The notes under the pieces were generated by a model. The model was given only the letters and a program-made list of their open reading frames with translations. It searched no databases and was not told the DNA's origin. Positions 11,099-25,198 of a stretch of DNA of 64,000 bases are shown piece after piece. Position 1 is the stretch's first letter. Each line of letters begins with the position of its first letter. Origin of the DNA: Perca fluviatilis (Eukaryota > Chordata > Actinopteri > Perciformes > Percidae); contig NC_053114.1 of assembly GCF_010015445.1 (NCBI RefSeq), forward strand, positions 21,339,224 to 21,403,223. The letters run 5' to 3'. A program made the translations under genes and the position numbers.

Positions 11099-14056
11099 AT
11101 CCAATCCATTTCCAGTAAATGTGATATTCCTAAAATGCTGATCTGCATTTGTAACATTTATTAATCTTTACAGTAACAATACAGAGTTTGGAAGTTTATT
11201 TAAGTGTGAAGTAATTACTTTAACTTTGTTTAGCTGCAGGAACTCTTGATTCTGCCAAGAAAAATATCTTCTGTAACTATGTCAAATACCTATCACATAC
11301 ATGTTCTTTTACTTAAAGGGGCCAAGCCCAACAACGATAGCTGTAGTTTTACACACAATAGATGTCCAACAAATCAACCGCAGTTGACATGATTGCACAT
11401 TTGTGTTTTTCATGGATCACATTTTCCTATAATGAAAAGGTCTTTTTCACAGTAGATATTTTGAAGTGTCACACTAGGAAAAGCACATTTATGATGGCTG
11501 AATGTCATTTAGCTCAGTGCCGCTGCAAGCCATTTTGGTACACTAAGCATAATTCCTTTATGATGCCCCATTTCCAAAAAAGTTGACTTTGTCAGGCGCA
11601 ATCCAACAGACCACGGAGATAGGGAAGGGCACCCACGGGGAGCTTGGGAAGTTGAGTGTGTGTGTGTTTGAGTGTTTGTGTGTTTGAGTGTGTGTGTGTG
11701 TTTGTGTTTGTGTTTGTGTTTGGGGGTGGGGGGGCACCATCGTTACTTTCTTGAGCAATTCAATATATCTCTTGTTCTGCCTGTTTTGCGATATACATTC
11801 CTAAAAAGTGCCTAATATTTCTATACTGAAATAATATCGGCATTATTTTATTATTAGGCATTTTTTGGTGCCCCCTCAGCACTTGGTGCCCTACACAGTT
11901 TCAGGGTCCTGGTATTATGCATGTTGGCTCACTGTGACACTTGGAGAAAAAATATAAAAATAAAACGGAGCCATTGTTAATGTCACTGATAATAACACCT
12001 GTGCTTTTCCTGCTACAAGTCAAAATGTCTGCTGTGAAAAGACCTATTATGAGACACACTGTTGTTTTTACAGTGTTAATGTGTTCAGAAAGATGAAAAG
12101 CTGTGGAACAATACAGAACAAATATTGTTTTAATGCTGCTTTTAAAATTATTTTCAGTAATATTAAAATATATCATTACAGATTACATGACCTTATTGTT
12201 GGAAAATAATAATCTTAACCTGTTAAAAGCCTCTATTTTCAATCTGTCAGTCTTCCCTTGCCACACTATCCCACTAAAGTGTGACATGCACATTAAGATA
12301 TGGTGTTTGATCAACCTTTAGTTCACTTAGTGTCAACAGAAGGCTCCATATAAAAATTGCAACTTGATTGTAGGTTTCTTTTTTATTTTTTGGATTTATT
12401 TAAAAAAAAAAATTTGTACTGTAGCTTTTACTGTGGCTTTATTCTGGAATCAGTGAATGTTTATAATGAGGTGTGTGTGGTGTGCCTATACCATACATCA
12501 TAAATGCATGCCAGTTTGCAAGTTTGGTACCATAACTCTTTAAGTAAGTCAGAGAATATTAACGTTTAGGTTGTGGAAATTGCTTTGATGCAGAGATAGT
12601 AGGATTACATATATTTCAGAACCTGAATTGCCTTTAACAATGTATATTTGGTATTTCATCAATTAAAATTCATTGTTTGGGACTAATTATTGATCCTTAA
12701 GAAGAAAATAAGGACTTATTAATACTGTATATGTGCTGCAGTAAACTGTAATTCCCTATTTCATGCAAATCAAAATGTAAAGTCTGACAAATGAAATGCA
12801 GTGTGCAAGTGTCCCATAATAAAAATGCCCATCCAAGCAGATATATTGTTTTGTAGCAATACTCATTTTTTTCAAAACACTTTTTCCAGTTTGTAAACAG
12901 CCCAAGTAATGTGCTGACTCATTAATATTTTTTTTTACATCAAAGTGTGCTCATGTTAAATAATCATCTAAAGGTTAATTTCATCTGGATTCCTTTGAAC
13001 TATTTCCCTCAGAAAGTTGCAAAAACTAATTTGGCTAAAAATATCAGGCTAACAAACCCCAGGCATTTACAGTACACACAATACTGAAAGCATACAGTAC
13101 ATGCTGAAGTTGACTTTAAATGAGGATTTTGTAGTCCTTCTAATCACAGGAGCACCCTCTGATCTCATGTTCTTCCATCTCTCTGTTGGGGTTTGAAAAC
13201 ATTGGGATTTAGGGACCAATTGGACAAATCAGCAGTCATGGAGTCATTATTTCAATACAATGTGTACCTGCCCAGCCAGGCTAGTAGAAAATGATAGGAG
13301 GCACCAGTTAATTACCATCTGATATTTATTATATTAACCATATCCAGTGGATTCATTAACACTTAATGGTTTGTATATAAGCCTTGCTCCCAGTGATACC
13401 TCATATCTAAGTTTTTCTTGAAACATGTTATTTTTTTCATGTTAGCAAGAGGAGACATCATTACAATATCCTAAAGAATACAGTGGATGCTTTGTAAATT
13501 ATTCATTCTGAGGTATTAAACACTCAAAGTTGAGAAGGCAGGTAGAATTCTGATTTGGGGTATATTAAGGCATAACTATTATAACTGCATGTAAGTCACA
13601 TTTTAACCATAATATGCATTTTAAGACACAGTTTATATATATTCAAGGCACACGTGTAATTCAATATAATGTCAAACAGCAATCTTTTCAAATTAATGAA
13701 TATTTTAGACAGCCATTTTCAAATAATGCTCATGGTAAAGTCATAAACTGGGACAACACATCTTTTCTAGAGAGAAAAACTAATTTGGACAATTTAGGAA
13801 TGTTTAAAAAAAATTAACATTTTCATATATATATATATATATAAAAAGGGCATCTGCGAACAGGCCCCTTTTATGACAACACCACAGTGATATACATTTA
13901 TATATATATATATTTTTTTTTTAAATCGGATCCCATTTAAAGGACTAATCTTGATGTTCTGGTATAACGCTGGGTCCTTATGTTGTTATTCGTCCTGGAT
14001 GTTTTACCATCACAGACATCGGAGGAACACTTCCAGGTTGTTGGGCCAGGAGCAGT
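11099..14056. other. 3' UTR/intergenic, AT-rich
   Basis: No further exon seen. The stretch holds the presumed 3' UTR of the NKPD1-like gene, with several AATAAA hexamers (for example near 11957 and 12816; the one used cannot be chosen from sequence), a TG-rich simple repeat at about 11655-11728, an (AT)n run near 13826, and the distal 3' UTR of the converging lims1-like gene. Confidence 0.5.
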
Positions 14057-17000
14057 TTACTTGCGTCCCAAGGACTCGGCTAGCTTCTTGAGCCTTTTCT
14101 TCAGCTCCAGAGGAAACTTCTCATAACACTTTTTACAAACAGGCTTCATGTCAAACTCAACAAACTTGTTCCTGCAAAGGGGAAGAAAGACCATGTCAAT
14201 ATAAATATGTCATCTAATTATTAGTCTGCCAATATTAACCCTTCAGATTTCCCTCCCACATGCATTCTTTTTTTAATCTAAATATTATCATCACTGCAGG
14301 TTCAAATTTATTTAAAAGGTCACAATCTCTTCACTTTAAATAATACTAACATTAGGGCCGTACTTTTAGGAGGTACCATCCGATCTTCTGATCTGGAATT
14401 ATCTTGGATACCATTGAAATTATCGTGCAGGTTTGTCATTTAGTGCAAGGCAGCAATTACTTATCTCACTCAAAAAATAAAGCTTGAGGGAAGTAGAAGT
14501 TCCTCATAAATCAAGCCAAATCAATTATTAGATTAAGCGATAAGTTGATCGACAGATTGTTTAAGCAAAAATTACGACAAAAGAAATAAAAAAATACAGT
14601 GGCCCTGAGAGCTCGATGCACTGCAACTTAAGAAAACACATGCAATAAGCCAACACACACCGAAATGGAGAAAACATCTTCACCAATTTGAAAGGATATT
14701 CACAGAATATCATGGACTTAGACCAAATGAACAAAACAAGACATTTGAAGTTGTCACCTTGGATGTCTATTTTCTGACATGTTATAGACCAAAACAACTA
14801 ACCCATTAATTGAGCCGATTATTCAATAACGAAAATAACGGTTAGTTGCAGCCCTACTGATAAGCATCAGTAAAGGCAAACTTGTGTTTGATATAAATGT
14901 ATACTATAGCGGTTTTGCACAAACCCCATTAACACAAAACAATTGCAGGATGTTGGTTTTACTTTAGAAAATACATGAGAAATAATGATATCATGCCATA
15001 CTGTCAAACAAGTAACACCACAGAAAAAGAAGAAGGTAGCGATAGCACCAACCAAGGATGGAGTGGTGAGTTGTGAACAATAACCACACTACAGACAGAC
15101 AGCGGCTTTTTTCTTGCGGTCTTTGGCATCACGCTCACGCCGAGCCAAGCGTCGTTTCAGCTCCTCAGGCATGCGCTCGTAGCTGGGGATTACTAGAATT
15201 AATAATATATGTATCAAATAATTGTACCTCACTTTTTGAGTCAACTGTTGGCAAATCGCGGAACTATAGGAACCAACGATTGTTTTAACGTCATTAAAAA
15301 TACAACCAAGCGACGCCAACAACCCGAAATGGGCGGGAACCGAGTAACAAACCGTAATCAAAGCCGGTCCGTAACGTACATGAGGCCTATATTAACCAAT
15401 AAATATAACACCTATATGGGTTGTGTATTACTAGCTGTACACAACAACACTACCCTTAGTACAGTTCGTTTGTACAAAGTTCTTTAGGTGGTGAATTTAA
15501 ACAAAAAAGCAAATCGCAAAAAGCTGTGGAAAATAAATCCAGAAGCCCATACCAACTTGCTACCATAGAATGCTACTCATAACAATATTGAGAGCCAGCA
15601 AGAAGCAAAGACAGTACAAAGGTGAAAGGCTTTAGTGTTGTGTATTACCCGTAATTCCTACAAACCAGACATGAAATTATATAAAGTAAAATAGTAATAT
15701 ACTAAATATTATCACACTAAACTACACAACAACACTTTAGTATTATAATTAGGGTAATATAAAAAATGTAAACATTTAACAACATAACAATATATAACCC
15801 AAAACTATGCACACAAAAACAAACCGAGCAACTATACCGGAAGAAACCCCACACATAAACGATGGACCGATACCACAGAGGTACCAAATAGGTTAAGTAT
15901 GTCAGATTAGGGTACTAAAAAAAAAAAAAAGTAAATCCAATTAAAATGTATACATAAACACTTGCATATGAATAAAACTATTCCAGCAGTTCATTGTACG
16001 CGGATAGCAACCATTAGTCTGAGTAAACACAAAAAACATACAACATTATTCAACCAAGTTAAAACTATAAGTAACATACACTACACAATCCATGCAGCCA
16101 CTCTTCCCTAGAGAAGAGGCACCCCCAACAACGATACCCACAGGGTTGAGTTCTCCGCTCAACCACACGGGTCGTCTAAAAGCCCCCCCGGGGCGATAGC
16201 GAGAAAATCACCCAAAAAACCGGAAGAGGGTAAGGAAACTCAAAATGAAACACTAAGCTGGTACTGCTTCTTCGCAGAGTCACCGGGGAAAACGCACTAC
16301 AAATACTGGAAGGTTGTGCGCATGTACGACTAAACAGTTTGTACAAACAGAAACTGCAGGAACACCAGTTCAGCTGGACAGCATTCTGACAACAGTGGGA
16401 ATCTAGAAGCGGAGTTACTAAGAGACTCACGGTGACTCCCTCTTCCTGCCGACAAAAGTCCTATCCTTTCTAAAGTCAAAACTACAAGGCATTTTTATGT
16501 TGAGGTTTGACACCACAGTGGTCCGGGTACGTCCCCCCCAGAAACAGAACCAATGAGAACGCTCTTGACCTGCAGCTTGAACAAGTACACCCCCCCAGCC
16601 CCTCAACACCATAGGACCCCCCACACACCAAACCTAACCCCAAATCCCCAACCACCACACAAACCAAAATAATATTAGCCGGACTCCTGTGCCTCCCAAA
16701 AGCCTCCCAAACAAAAAAGCAGATAACCTCCAGTGTGGTCTAAAAAGATCCCGGTGTGGCACGAGCACTACACTATGGTCCTCAACAGAGCAAATGAAAA
16801 GCACAAAAAGACAGTTGTGGCACACCTGCATCACACTCCATCACACTCAAACAAAAAATAAATCACCAACCAACCACATCAAACCCACCATTCTCTAACC
16901 ACAACCAAATCCAAGTTTAAAATTTTCCCCTTTTAGTCCCATACAACCATCTACAGCACCTAACAAATGTATTATATAAAACAACAACAAAATGTGAAAA

Positions 17001-20000
17001 CTACTCTATAAACTTACCGTCTACAGTGCTTGCATACCGGCTTCAGGTCAATTTCAACAAACTTATCTCTGAGTTACCATAGACGGGAGGTGAAGCATAG
17101 GAGAGAGAAGAGAGGAGAGGAGAAATTGGAGGAAAAAGAGCCAAAGAGGGAAGAGTTGTAGCAGGAGAGTGAAATACACAAAGACAAGTGTTAAGACGGA
17201 CACTAAAGTAGGGGTTAAGTAGGAGTGTTACGAGTCCTGAGAGGAAAACAACAATCAGCTGGCAGTAGTGTACATGATTAGTTAGGAAAAGATGCTATTA
17301 ATGAACAACATCACTTACTTGAGAGTGAGTTTAGTGTGGCAGGTGGAGCATGAGAAACAACTGACACACCAAGCCTTGTTGAGAGCAGACACCACTGAGG
17401 GGTTCACAGAAGGGGGGAAAAAAAGGATATTATGACCATTCTACAGTTGTGTGTTCAAGTGACATTTTATGTAAAAAAATAAATAAATTAAAACAGTACT
17501 GAATATGCGCTTTATTATAGTGATACTCACCATCGCCTTCAATCACACGGTTGCAGTGATAGCACACATCGCCGAAGAGCTTGATAACAGAGAAACACAG
17601 AGATTGAGTTTTTATACAGCAAACATTGCTAACATTATAATGTGCGTCACGTCCTCCACAGCCATTATTTTACTTGGCTCTTTTGTTTCTTACCTGGTTA
17701 TAATGAGTCTCACAGTAAGCCAATCCCTTCCTCTCGTAATGCCGATGGCCGAGGAAAGGCTTCTCACACTTGGCACACACAAAATGCTGTAAACAAAAAC
17801 AAATGTCGCGTGTGAAACTGACTAGAGGAGCAGGTGCCAACACAACATGAATATTACAACATGGCATCATGACTTTGCATAAACATACACGCCACTTTCC
17901 TAAAGCCAAATGGCGTGTTATCTGTACACGTTTTGAGCTATCCACGTGTATGTCTACGCTGTATACAGCGGATGTAAACATACACACCACGTGATATCGC
18001 GAGAACGTGCCGTGCTATCGCAAAAACAGCGTCACCCGCATGTAAAAAAGGAAAAAAAAAAAAAGGTTGAGTTCAGGAAATGAACACTGGGGAAGGCTTT
18101 AATTAAATAAAAAAAAATAAAAAACAGTTGATAAATGCCACACGCGGGACACGATCCCGGCTCTCCTGGGTGAAAGTCCTGTTTTACCCATATGCAGACT
18201 TCCGTCCTTTCATACTACTCCCTACGGCGATAATTCACACGTAATGTAGGTCAATGGAGGCCACACGGCGTTGATAAACACGCTAAAAAGTGATTATGCG
18301 TCTTGATAACACGCCAAAATGGCATACGAATTGGCGTGTCATACATACGCCACTTTGAGATCAGTCTGAATATTACATGAATATGTTTACTTACTTAGAA
18401 ATGGTTTTAAAAGTTACAGGCTTGACCTATGGAGACATGTCACTGTTGTAATACTGTTTTTTTAATCACATTTAGCCAACCAGTGTCAAGAAACAACTGT
18501 AATATTTCTATAGTGTTCCCCAGTGTTATTATTTTCTTTTTAATTAGTTCTACTTGTCTGGCGCCTACCAGATTAATTTCAGCTAATGACTGTCTTTAGC
18601 ATTAAATCAACTGCTGTACACTGTTGATAGAGCTTTTGAACAGTATAAGCAGCCTCCAGACACACAACTTGATCTGCTGTGCTCTGCCTCAGGAGAAATC
18701 ATCTTACTTAAAAGTGCTCACATCGTTCCTACTGCCTCAATGTTGCTTGTTAACAGTGTTTTGGTACTAAAGTGGTTTATTTAATGAATTCATATGCATA
18801 AGTTATGGTAACTAAATGTGAAATGTATTCTAGATTTTTATTCTTCTTCTGTGTGAAGGCCTTACATACATATATCAACCATTAAAGTTGATCAGCATGA
18901 CATTTGTCCACTATTATTAACCTGTCAGTGGTCTTTCTGAAGCCTACTCCCTTTAGTCCAACTTACAAAGTGCAGAAGAATTTTACAGAAACACTTGTTA
19001 TACTCAATTTAGGTTTTGCCTGAATAAATGCCACATGATTTTATTACTACTTCTGAATTATTTAATTTGCCCCTTGATGTACCTCTCTCTGGGAATTTGG
19101 ACACATCAAGTTGGCAACTCAATGGAGAGATGATGTCTAAATCAGTTACACTTGCCTGTCCTTACTTTTTTTCCAAACATATACAGGAATGTAACATTGC
19201 ATCCAGTGGATTATAGTCTCATTTATGTTGACAAACCTCCACATGCCACTGCTTGCCCATGGCATTGACAACACGCCCCTCAATAGGTCTCCTACAGGCG
19301 CCACAGATTGGTACACCCATCTTGTCGTGGCAGGGCAAACAGAAGAGCTCTCCCTTGAGTTCCCTGGCTTCAACTGTCAATTCTTTCCTGTGGACAGAGA
19401 AACATTGAACAACACAAAGATATTTTTTCATGTGGCCCTGAAATATATTCTGAAGAGTGTTTTCTGTGCTAAAAAGTGGGGCGGAGTGGGAAGACTGACC
19501 CACAGTTGCTGCAGTTGAAGTGGTCTGGGTGATATGGGTCATTCTTAAAGATCAGTGGCTGCTCCTCGATGATGGCATGGCACTTCTGGCAGATATACTT
19601 GCCCAGGCCACGAGCTTTCTCGCGGTTATGGCATGGTCGACAGAGGTGCCTGAGGTAAAATAGAGGAGAACAAAATGTAGGGGTGTCAAGAAAGTCTACG
19701 TATTATATGAGGTTTTGACATACTCTGTCACAGCTGCTCAAAATTCCATTATTTGTTAAGGGAGTCAGCAGCTTGACGTGTGTGTGTAACCACCTGTTTT
19801 ACAGGCTGTCATAGTGTTATATTAAGACTGTAATAAGATGAGATACTTACCTGCCAGCATTTTTGACAAACCCCACGTCTGCAAGCACAGCCTGGCAAAT
19901 GTCACAGCAGAAGCAGTCAGGGTGCCAACTATTGTTCATGGCCTTAATGACACGACCAATGATGAACTCCCCTAAGGGAAACCCATAAGTGAGAGATCAG

Positions 20001-21035
20001 TTTGAGACAAGTCTAAGTTTGACTTTGATGGATGCTATTTTTGGGTACTGTACAGTAGTTTCTAATGAGCACTCCATTATGGAGTCCTGGTGTTACTACA
20101 ATACACAACAGTGCTTCCTATAGTGTTCTCAAAGTGACACTTTAATTTTGAATGCATTTTAATTGTCAATTTAATTTAATTAGAGCATACTGTCTCCCCT
20201 TGGACACAGTCAAGCAGTATTAAAATAAGCTTACGTAGCACTAAAATGCATCTTGGGTGATCCAAACACAAGTGGGAAGTTAGAAATGAAAGTAATGAAT
20301 AGGGGATCTGATCTCTTAAACACGATATGGAGGTCAGGGATGCTTACATTCACATATGTACGGTAGTGCAGTGGTTCCCAAACTGTGTGGGGAGATGTGG
20401 TGAAGGCTAGATGCTTTGGTATACACTGCTTGCTAAGCATGGAGCGGTTTGTGAAAGGTCTGTCGGATAAACGTTGAGCAGACAACGATCCAAAGGCAAA
20501 ACGGGGACCAACAGAAAGGATTTGGGCGTGGCGAGAACACAATGACAGCAATAAATGAATGCTTAATAAACATTTTAAATTTACTTATGTCTGACAAACC
20601 TCCCACACATACCTGTATACACCAATGTCAAACAACTAGGCAAGTGTTTCAAATTCAACCTTACACAAATTAAAAAAGCCAAAACAATCCCTTCTCTGGC
20701 CATATTGTTAAGTCCTGTCCCATCTCCCGCAAATGAAAACAGATGTAAGCAGGAAGTCTAATCATAAATAATCATGTGAGGCACACCTGAGGCCTGTACT
20801 ACGAAACAAGATTTGGTATTAACGAGGTAACTTCAGGTTCAACCCAGGGTTTTGTGCATCACGACGGTGGATCACTTGTTACCGGGTTAAATCGCCGTGG
20901 TAACTTATACTGAACACCTAACCTGCATTTTGGAGATCAGAGATCAACCGGTGTAAAAGCACCGCCTACTGACCAATCAATACTCGATTGATAACGGCGT
21001 CACCGTTCTTAGAAGATCAGGTGGAGCTCGGTGCG

Positions 21036-21101
<66 letters not shown>

Positions 21102-23314
21102 GCTCAGAAAAGTTAAAACATTTAGAGACGGACAACCCCGTTAACATTCCCTGATGGGTATTTTTATGAAAGATAGATTTTCAGCAGAGGTAATTACGTA
21201 TAGGCTATTTATTGGTTTCTTGAGCCGTGTGTTTGAATTATGTTTTTTCTCTCATGATCGCTTACCACTGCCAGGGTTGCAATTGAAATAACAGGCTAAA
21301 GCAACGGCAGTTTATGAAAAGCACAAGTGTAATTATGGTCAGATCTTGTGCCTGACTGATGGGGAAGTGATATTGATAAGCACTAACCGCGTCTGCTTTT
21401 TTTGCCAGCTTTCCTTCCTGTTTTAGGAAGCAGCGACTGGATTATGTTTTGCATGTAAAACCATGTCGGTGTTCTTCATAGTTATGCAGAATTATAGTTT
21501 GCACTTATGCAAAAAATGCATGTCTGGCAGATGTTTGCGATTGGTCATTCTGTGCAAACACCGCTTCTTTTATGTGAAGATGCGCACCACTGTTTTGGAA
21601 ATCCTGGGTTGATTGAACTAGTTGTTAACCACCGTCGTGACACAGCTTATGCGGGACCGCGGTTGTTAGGTTAGGTGAAGCCGGGTAACTGAAATAAATC
21701 CAGGGCATGTTGATCTTTATTTGTAGTACAGGCCTCTGGGCTATCTCAATTAGATCTAGACATAGTCAGAATATATACTTTGTTCATTACACAATGTGGT
21801 CACTAGTCTTTTTGGGGTCCACACAACCCACAAATACTAGGTCTGGACAGGCCATAAATGAACAAATGAGGGCCTATAACACTCACCACACTGGTGACAG
21901 CAAGGGGCAAAGAGCATCTGGAAGTCATGTTCACAATATTTTCTTCCTTCAAACTGTGAAGAGAGAAGAAGAAGATTGTGATTCCTTCACTTAAGAGAAA
22001 CATTCTCTATATAAAAGAGTACCAGATAAATCATCACCACACATGCAGTTCATAAAGTATGGCTCATCATTGTGTTAATTTGTGATGTGTTTTACTGTGA
22101 GTATTCAAGTGCACTACCTCATAGAAGAGTCCATCTGGGAACTGCTGAAAACACTGAGCACACACAAAGCACTGCTCATGGTACAGCTCTCCATTACTGT
22201 TGACAATCTTCTCAGTTGGAGCAAAGCCACTCTTACATCGCTCACAGGCCGCACTGGCCAGGGCATTAGCAATGCTGTTGCATGAGACAAGAAAATACAT
22301 ATTAGTACATTACTTCCCCAGAGTCACTGAGAAATGTTAGGCTGACAAATAGCTGGAATGCAGGGCTGCACCAATGTTTATCATTTCCCACATCAACTCC
22401 TACATTAACTGCTTGTTTCAGCAGCTGTCACCATGCAGAGTGGGAAATAATATGTGAATCAGTTGAGGAACTCACTAACACCATTACTCACTGCACAGCC
22501 ATCGCCTAATTTGGTAAAGGAATAGAGGAACTCAAACCTAGCTGAGAGACGACGTGCAGACAGACAACAGACACACACAGACACACACACACAGACACAG
22601 ACAGACACACACACACACACACTTTAATACTAGCTATGCCGTTGGTTTAATTCAGTTAAAGGGTAATGCTGGCTTAATGTGGAACATAAAGATGTTAAAA
22701 TTAAGTTGAAAACTAAAACAACAATAACGCCAGCTAGCTAAACCAAGGAAACGTAACGTGAACTCATGTTTAAAGTTGATCATTTCCCCATTCATTCTTA
22801 ACGTTAGTTGCTGTCTTTTAGTGACTTCAAATCAATCACGGTCACACCTGGATAGCTTAAATGCTTATAACCTTTATGGTTAACGTTAGAGTTCAGGTGC
22901 AGTGAGTACTAATAACTCGCATTATGTTGAGAATTCAAAACCATTAACTTAAAACCGCTAGCTAGCTAACTAACTAACGTTAGCATGCTAATCTTACAGT
23001 TAGCTCCAATATGGAAAATAACCTAAGAACACTAACGTTACCATTATTTCGCATATCGTTAGTTAACCAGCTATAACGTATCAACAGTGAACCAACATTT
23101 AAACTGGACCAAGATATGAGTTGATACTAACTTTTTTGCTGGTGCCTTAAAAAGGGTGCATCTATTCTAGCTAAGCGGTTAGCTAGCTAACTTTACCCCA
23201 ATGGTTACGTTGGCATGCTAATGTGACGTTAGCTTTGGCTTGCTGGCTGAAATTAGCGGTTGTGTATGTTTGCTAATAATCTTACCTGCCCGTCATTCCA
23301 GCCACCCCCAGCAT
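14057..23314 (-). CDS. lims1: PINCH (LIMS1-like) five-LIM adaptor
   Basis: Exons in transcript order: 23286-23314 (ATG), 22118-22274, 21887-21953, 19851-19971, 19500-19649, 19237-19387, 17694-17786, 17531-17579, 17319-17394, 14057-14171 (TAA). Total 1008 nt, 335 aa, every junction in phase. The product is five tandem LIM zinc domains: LIM1 starts near C20 ([20 protein letters not shown]), LIM2 with [22 protein letters not shown]3 with [16 protein letters not shown]4 with [22 protein letters not shown]5 with [19 protein letters not shown]. The tail [13 protein letters not shown] is LIMS1-like. PINCH binds ILK (LIM1) and, through LIM5, RSU1, forming the ILK-PINCH-parvin complex at integrin adhesions. 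Some residues ([11 protein letters not shown]) resemble LIMS2, so the lims1/lims2 choice is moderate. The N-terminus adds [10 protein letters not shown] compared with the 325-aa human form. An alternative 3' end is listed separately. Confidence 0.92.
14515..14856 (-). mobile_element. Degenerate MITE (TAGGGCTGCAACTAA family), minus
   Basis: The right end reads GTTAGTTGCAGCCCTA, and nearby text matches a widespread fish MITE (TATAGACCAAAACAACTAAC, then an AT-rich inverted region). The left end is decayed, and no target duplication is visible. Confidence 0.5.
15089..17068 (-). CDS. lims1: Alternative terminal exon pair of the lims1-like gene
   Basis: Exon 17018-17068 ([16 protein letters not shown]...) is a diverged copy of the first half of the distal terminal exon ([16 protein letters not shown]...). 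Both accept from the same donor at 17319 in the same phase. It continues with GT donor GTAAGT into 15089-15182, acceptor CCCCAG, encoding [19 protein letters not shown]... and ending KKKAAVCL with TAG. Spliced this way the protein is 345 aa, in frame throughout. The alternative keeps the last CxxC of LIM5 but replaces the [13 protein letters not shown] tail with a longer, very basic tail ending in VCL. Expression must be shown by transcripts. Confidence 0.8.
17859..18366. mobile_element. Possible transposon insertion in lims1 intron
   Basis: About 510 bp flanked by the 11-bp direct repeat TGAATATTACA (17848-17858 and 18367-18377). The segment has internal copies of CATACACGCCACTTT-like text near both ends and GGCGTG motifs. 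The family was not recognised, and the terminal repeats are weak. Confidence 0.4.
20789..21736. mobile_element. TIR element (GAGGCCTGTACTAC ends), Harbinger-like
   Basis: Left GAGGCCTGTACTACGAA and right TTGTAGTACAGGCCTC are inverted copies. Internal sub-terminal sequences (AACCACCGTCGTGACACAG against GTGCATCACGACGGTGGAT) are also inverted. About 950 bp, no transposase frame, in a lims1 intron. Similar non-autonomous PIF/Harbinger-type repeats are common in fish; superfamily assignment is from memory. Confidence 0.55.
21039..21098. repeat. (GA)n microsatellite
   Basis: About 30 uninterrupted GA units inside the GAGGCCTGTACTAC element. Confidence 0.95.
22565..22621. repeat. (CA)n-rich simple repeat
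   Basis: Imperfect ACACAC/ACAGAC tract in the first intron of the lims1-like gene. Confidence 0.85.
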
Positions 23315-23944
23315 CACCGCCGATCACGACAGTTTTAGAAACTAATACAGTAATTGGTGTGCTAGCTAATTCCTTTCGCTGTTGCCAAAGTTTTCAGTGG
23401 TAAGCAGAACAGACTCGTCTTACGCCGTGTCGCCCCCTACCAGCAGAGCTGTGCCGTGCCGTTCAGGCGACCCACTTGGGGAGTGTTCATGGTATCCTTG
23501 ATCATCAACTTTCTAAATCTGCTCTTACACCAAACTGCCCTTGATTTGTATGCATTTTAAACAGCCTCATAATACTGGATTACACGCGGGACAACCGTCT
23601 ATACAAAAATGGGATATATGGGCATATCTAAAATACATAGCGTACATGAATGCACTGTATGTTACTTATTTTATATCTTCCATATTTTCTTACCAATATC
23701 CAAGATAGAGTCACATAGACATCCACACAGCCTGCTGGTGGATTAGGACCCGTTTACTAAACATTCTGATATGTGCATGCATTTAAATCTTGTCTTTATA
23801 TTTCGAATTAAATAAAGACGTTGCTTGTTTAAACACTGCAACTAACAGAATACATGTGATGGGAGTTTGCTGCATAGGTTTGCTGAGGTCACCTTACGCC
23901 ATGTAATCCAAAAACAACTCGTCAAAGTAAGAGGTAAAACAAGT

Positions 23945-24031
23945 CACACTGTTTTCATGTTGTCATTTGATACATTCTTTTTTTTTTTTAAATGATTATA
24001 GCCGCTTGAACAATGATTGAAAGCATATCAC
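23945..24031 (+). repeat. Direct repeat, copy A
   Basis: About 88 bp (TTTCATGTTGTCATTTGATA, then CGCTTGAACAATGATTGAAA) that recurs in the same orientation at 28863-28950 with small differences in an internal T/A run. Confidence 0.8.
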
Positions 24032-25198
24032 AACTATTAAAACTTCACACCCACTGCCACAAGAAGCATTCAGTTAAGTAATTACTGATAGATGTAGCAT
24101 TCGTGTATATCCTATATGAAGTAGCCTACAGGGAGAATCAGTCAGTAAAGTATAGACGGCACAGTATGTCATCTCTGTCATATCCAATTAATCAAAACAA
24201 GTGAAAACACCTGTGTGGGGAGGCTGACAAAGCTACTAAATTCACACTTCATCTCATTCAAAGTGCCCACTGAGTTATGTCTTATATCTGATTTCACTTA
24301 ATAGACCTATTATTTGAATGTGTCCTCTCTTGCTTGTGCTTATTTTTATGATGTCCTCATGTTAACTGTTGTTTATATACCTTCTTGGAAAGCACTCTGC
24401 ACTCTACTACACTGTATTCATTTTCCCTGTAATGATCCAATTTCCTCACATCTTTGGGAAATGTAAAAAAAGAAAAACTTTTACCTTCGAATAAATCTTC
24501 TCAGTATATTTAGCTAAAAGAAAACACACTGTCACTGTACACTCTATAAAATACTGCAGTCCTTCCTCGGCATATCCTTGAATATTACAATAACCATCTA
24601 AGCACTGAATACAAATGCAGTTTATACCCAGCAAATGGCATGGTGTTATACAGCAAAATGTACTGTAAGTCAGTAAAGGATACAGCCCATTGTCAGGCCT
24701 TGCAGACCTTCAGAAAAAGAAAACAAAAAATGAAGACATGATGGGTCGCTGTTAGAGGGCAACAACGAAGATTTTTCAATAAACATTTACACATAAAATA
24801 CACAAAAAGGATGAATATCCACCCTGTACATCAAGTATCCATTTTAACTGAACATAATAGTTTACAGGTCTCTTTCATTGCACGGTCCAAAGGTGTCCAC
24901 AGACAACATCCTTGAGGAGTCCACTTAACACATCTTCCAACTATTATTCTTTCTCTATTTCTTTCTCAGTTTGCTACACACTTTCTTTTTATCACTTTAA
25001 CCCCCCCTAACCACAAACTTCTCTCCTCCTCACCATCAGTTCATACCTTGAAGCTGACAAACTGCAGGTGGTTGGAGTGACTTTTGATTATCTGTTTGAT
25101 GAGTTCTGGGTGTGTGGCCTTCAGGTAGGAGCTGGCTGGCTGGTTCAACTGAAACTCAAAGCAGCACCACAGTTCTGGCATGTGAAAAGCATGGTTCC

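Noticed and set aside
18121..18180. tRNA-like text (CACGATCCCGGCTCTCC)
   Set aside because: Lacks an A box and cloverleaf; lies inside a suspected transposon.
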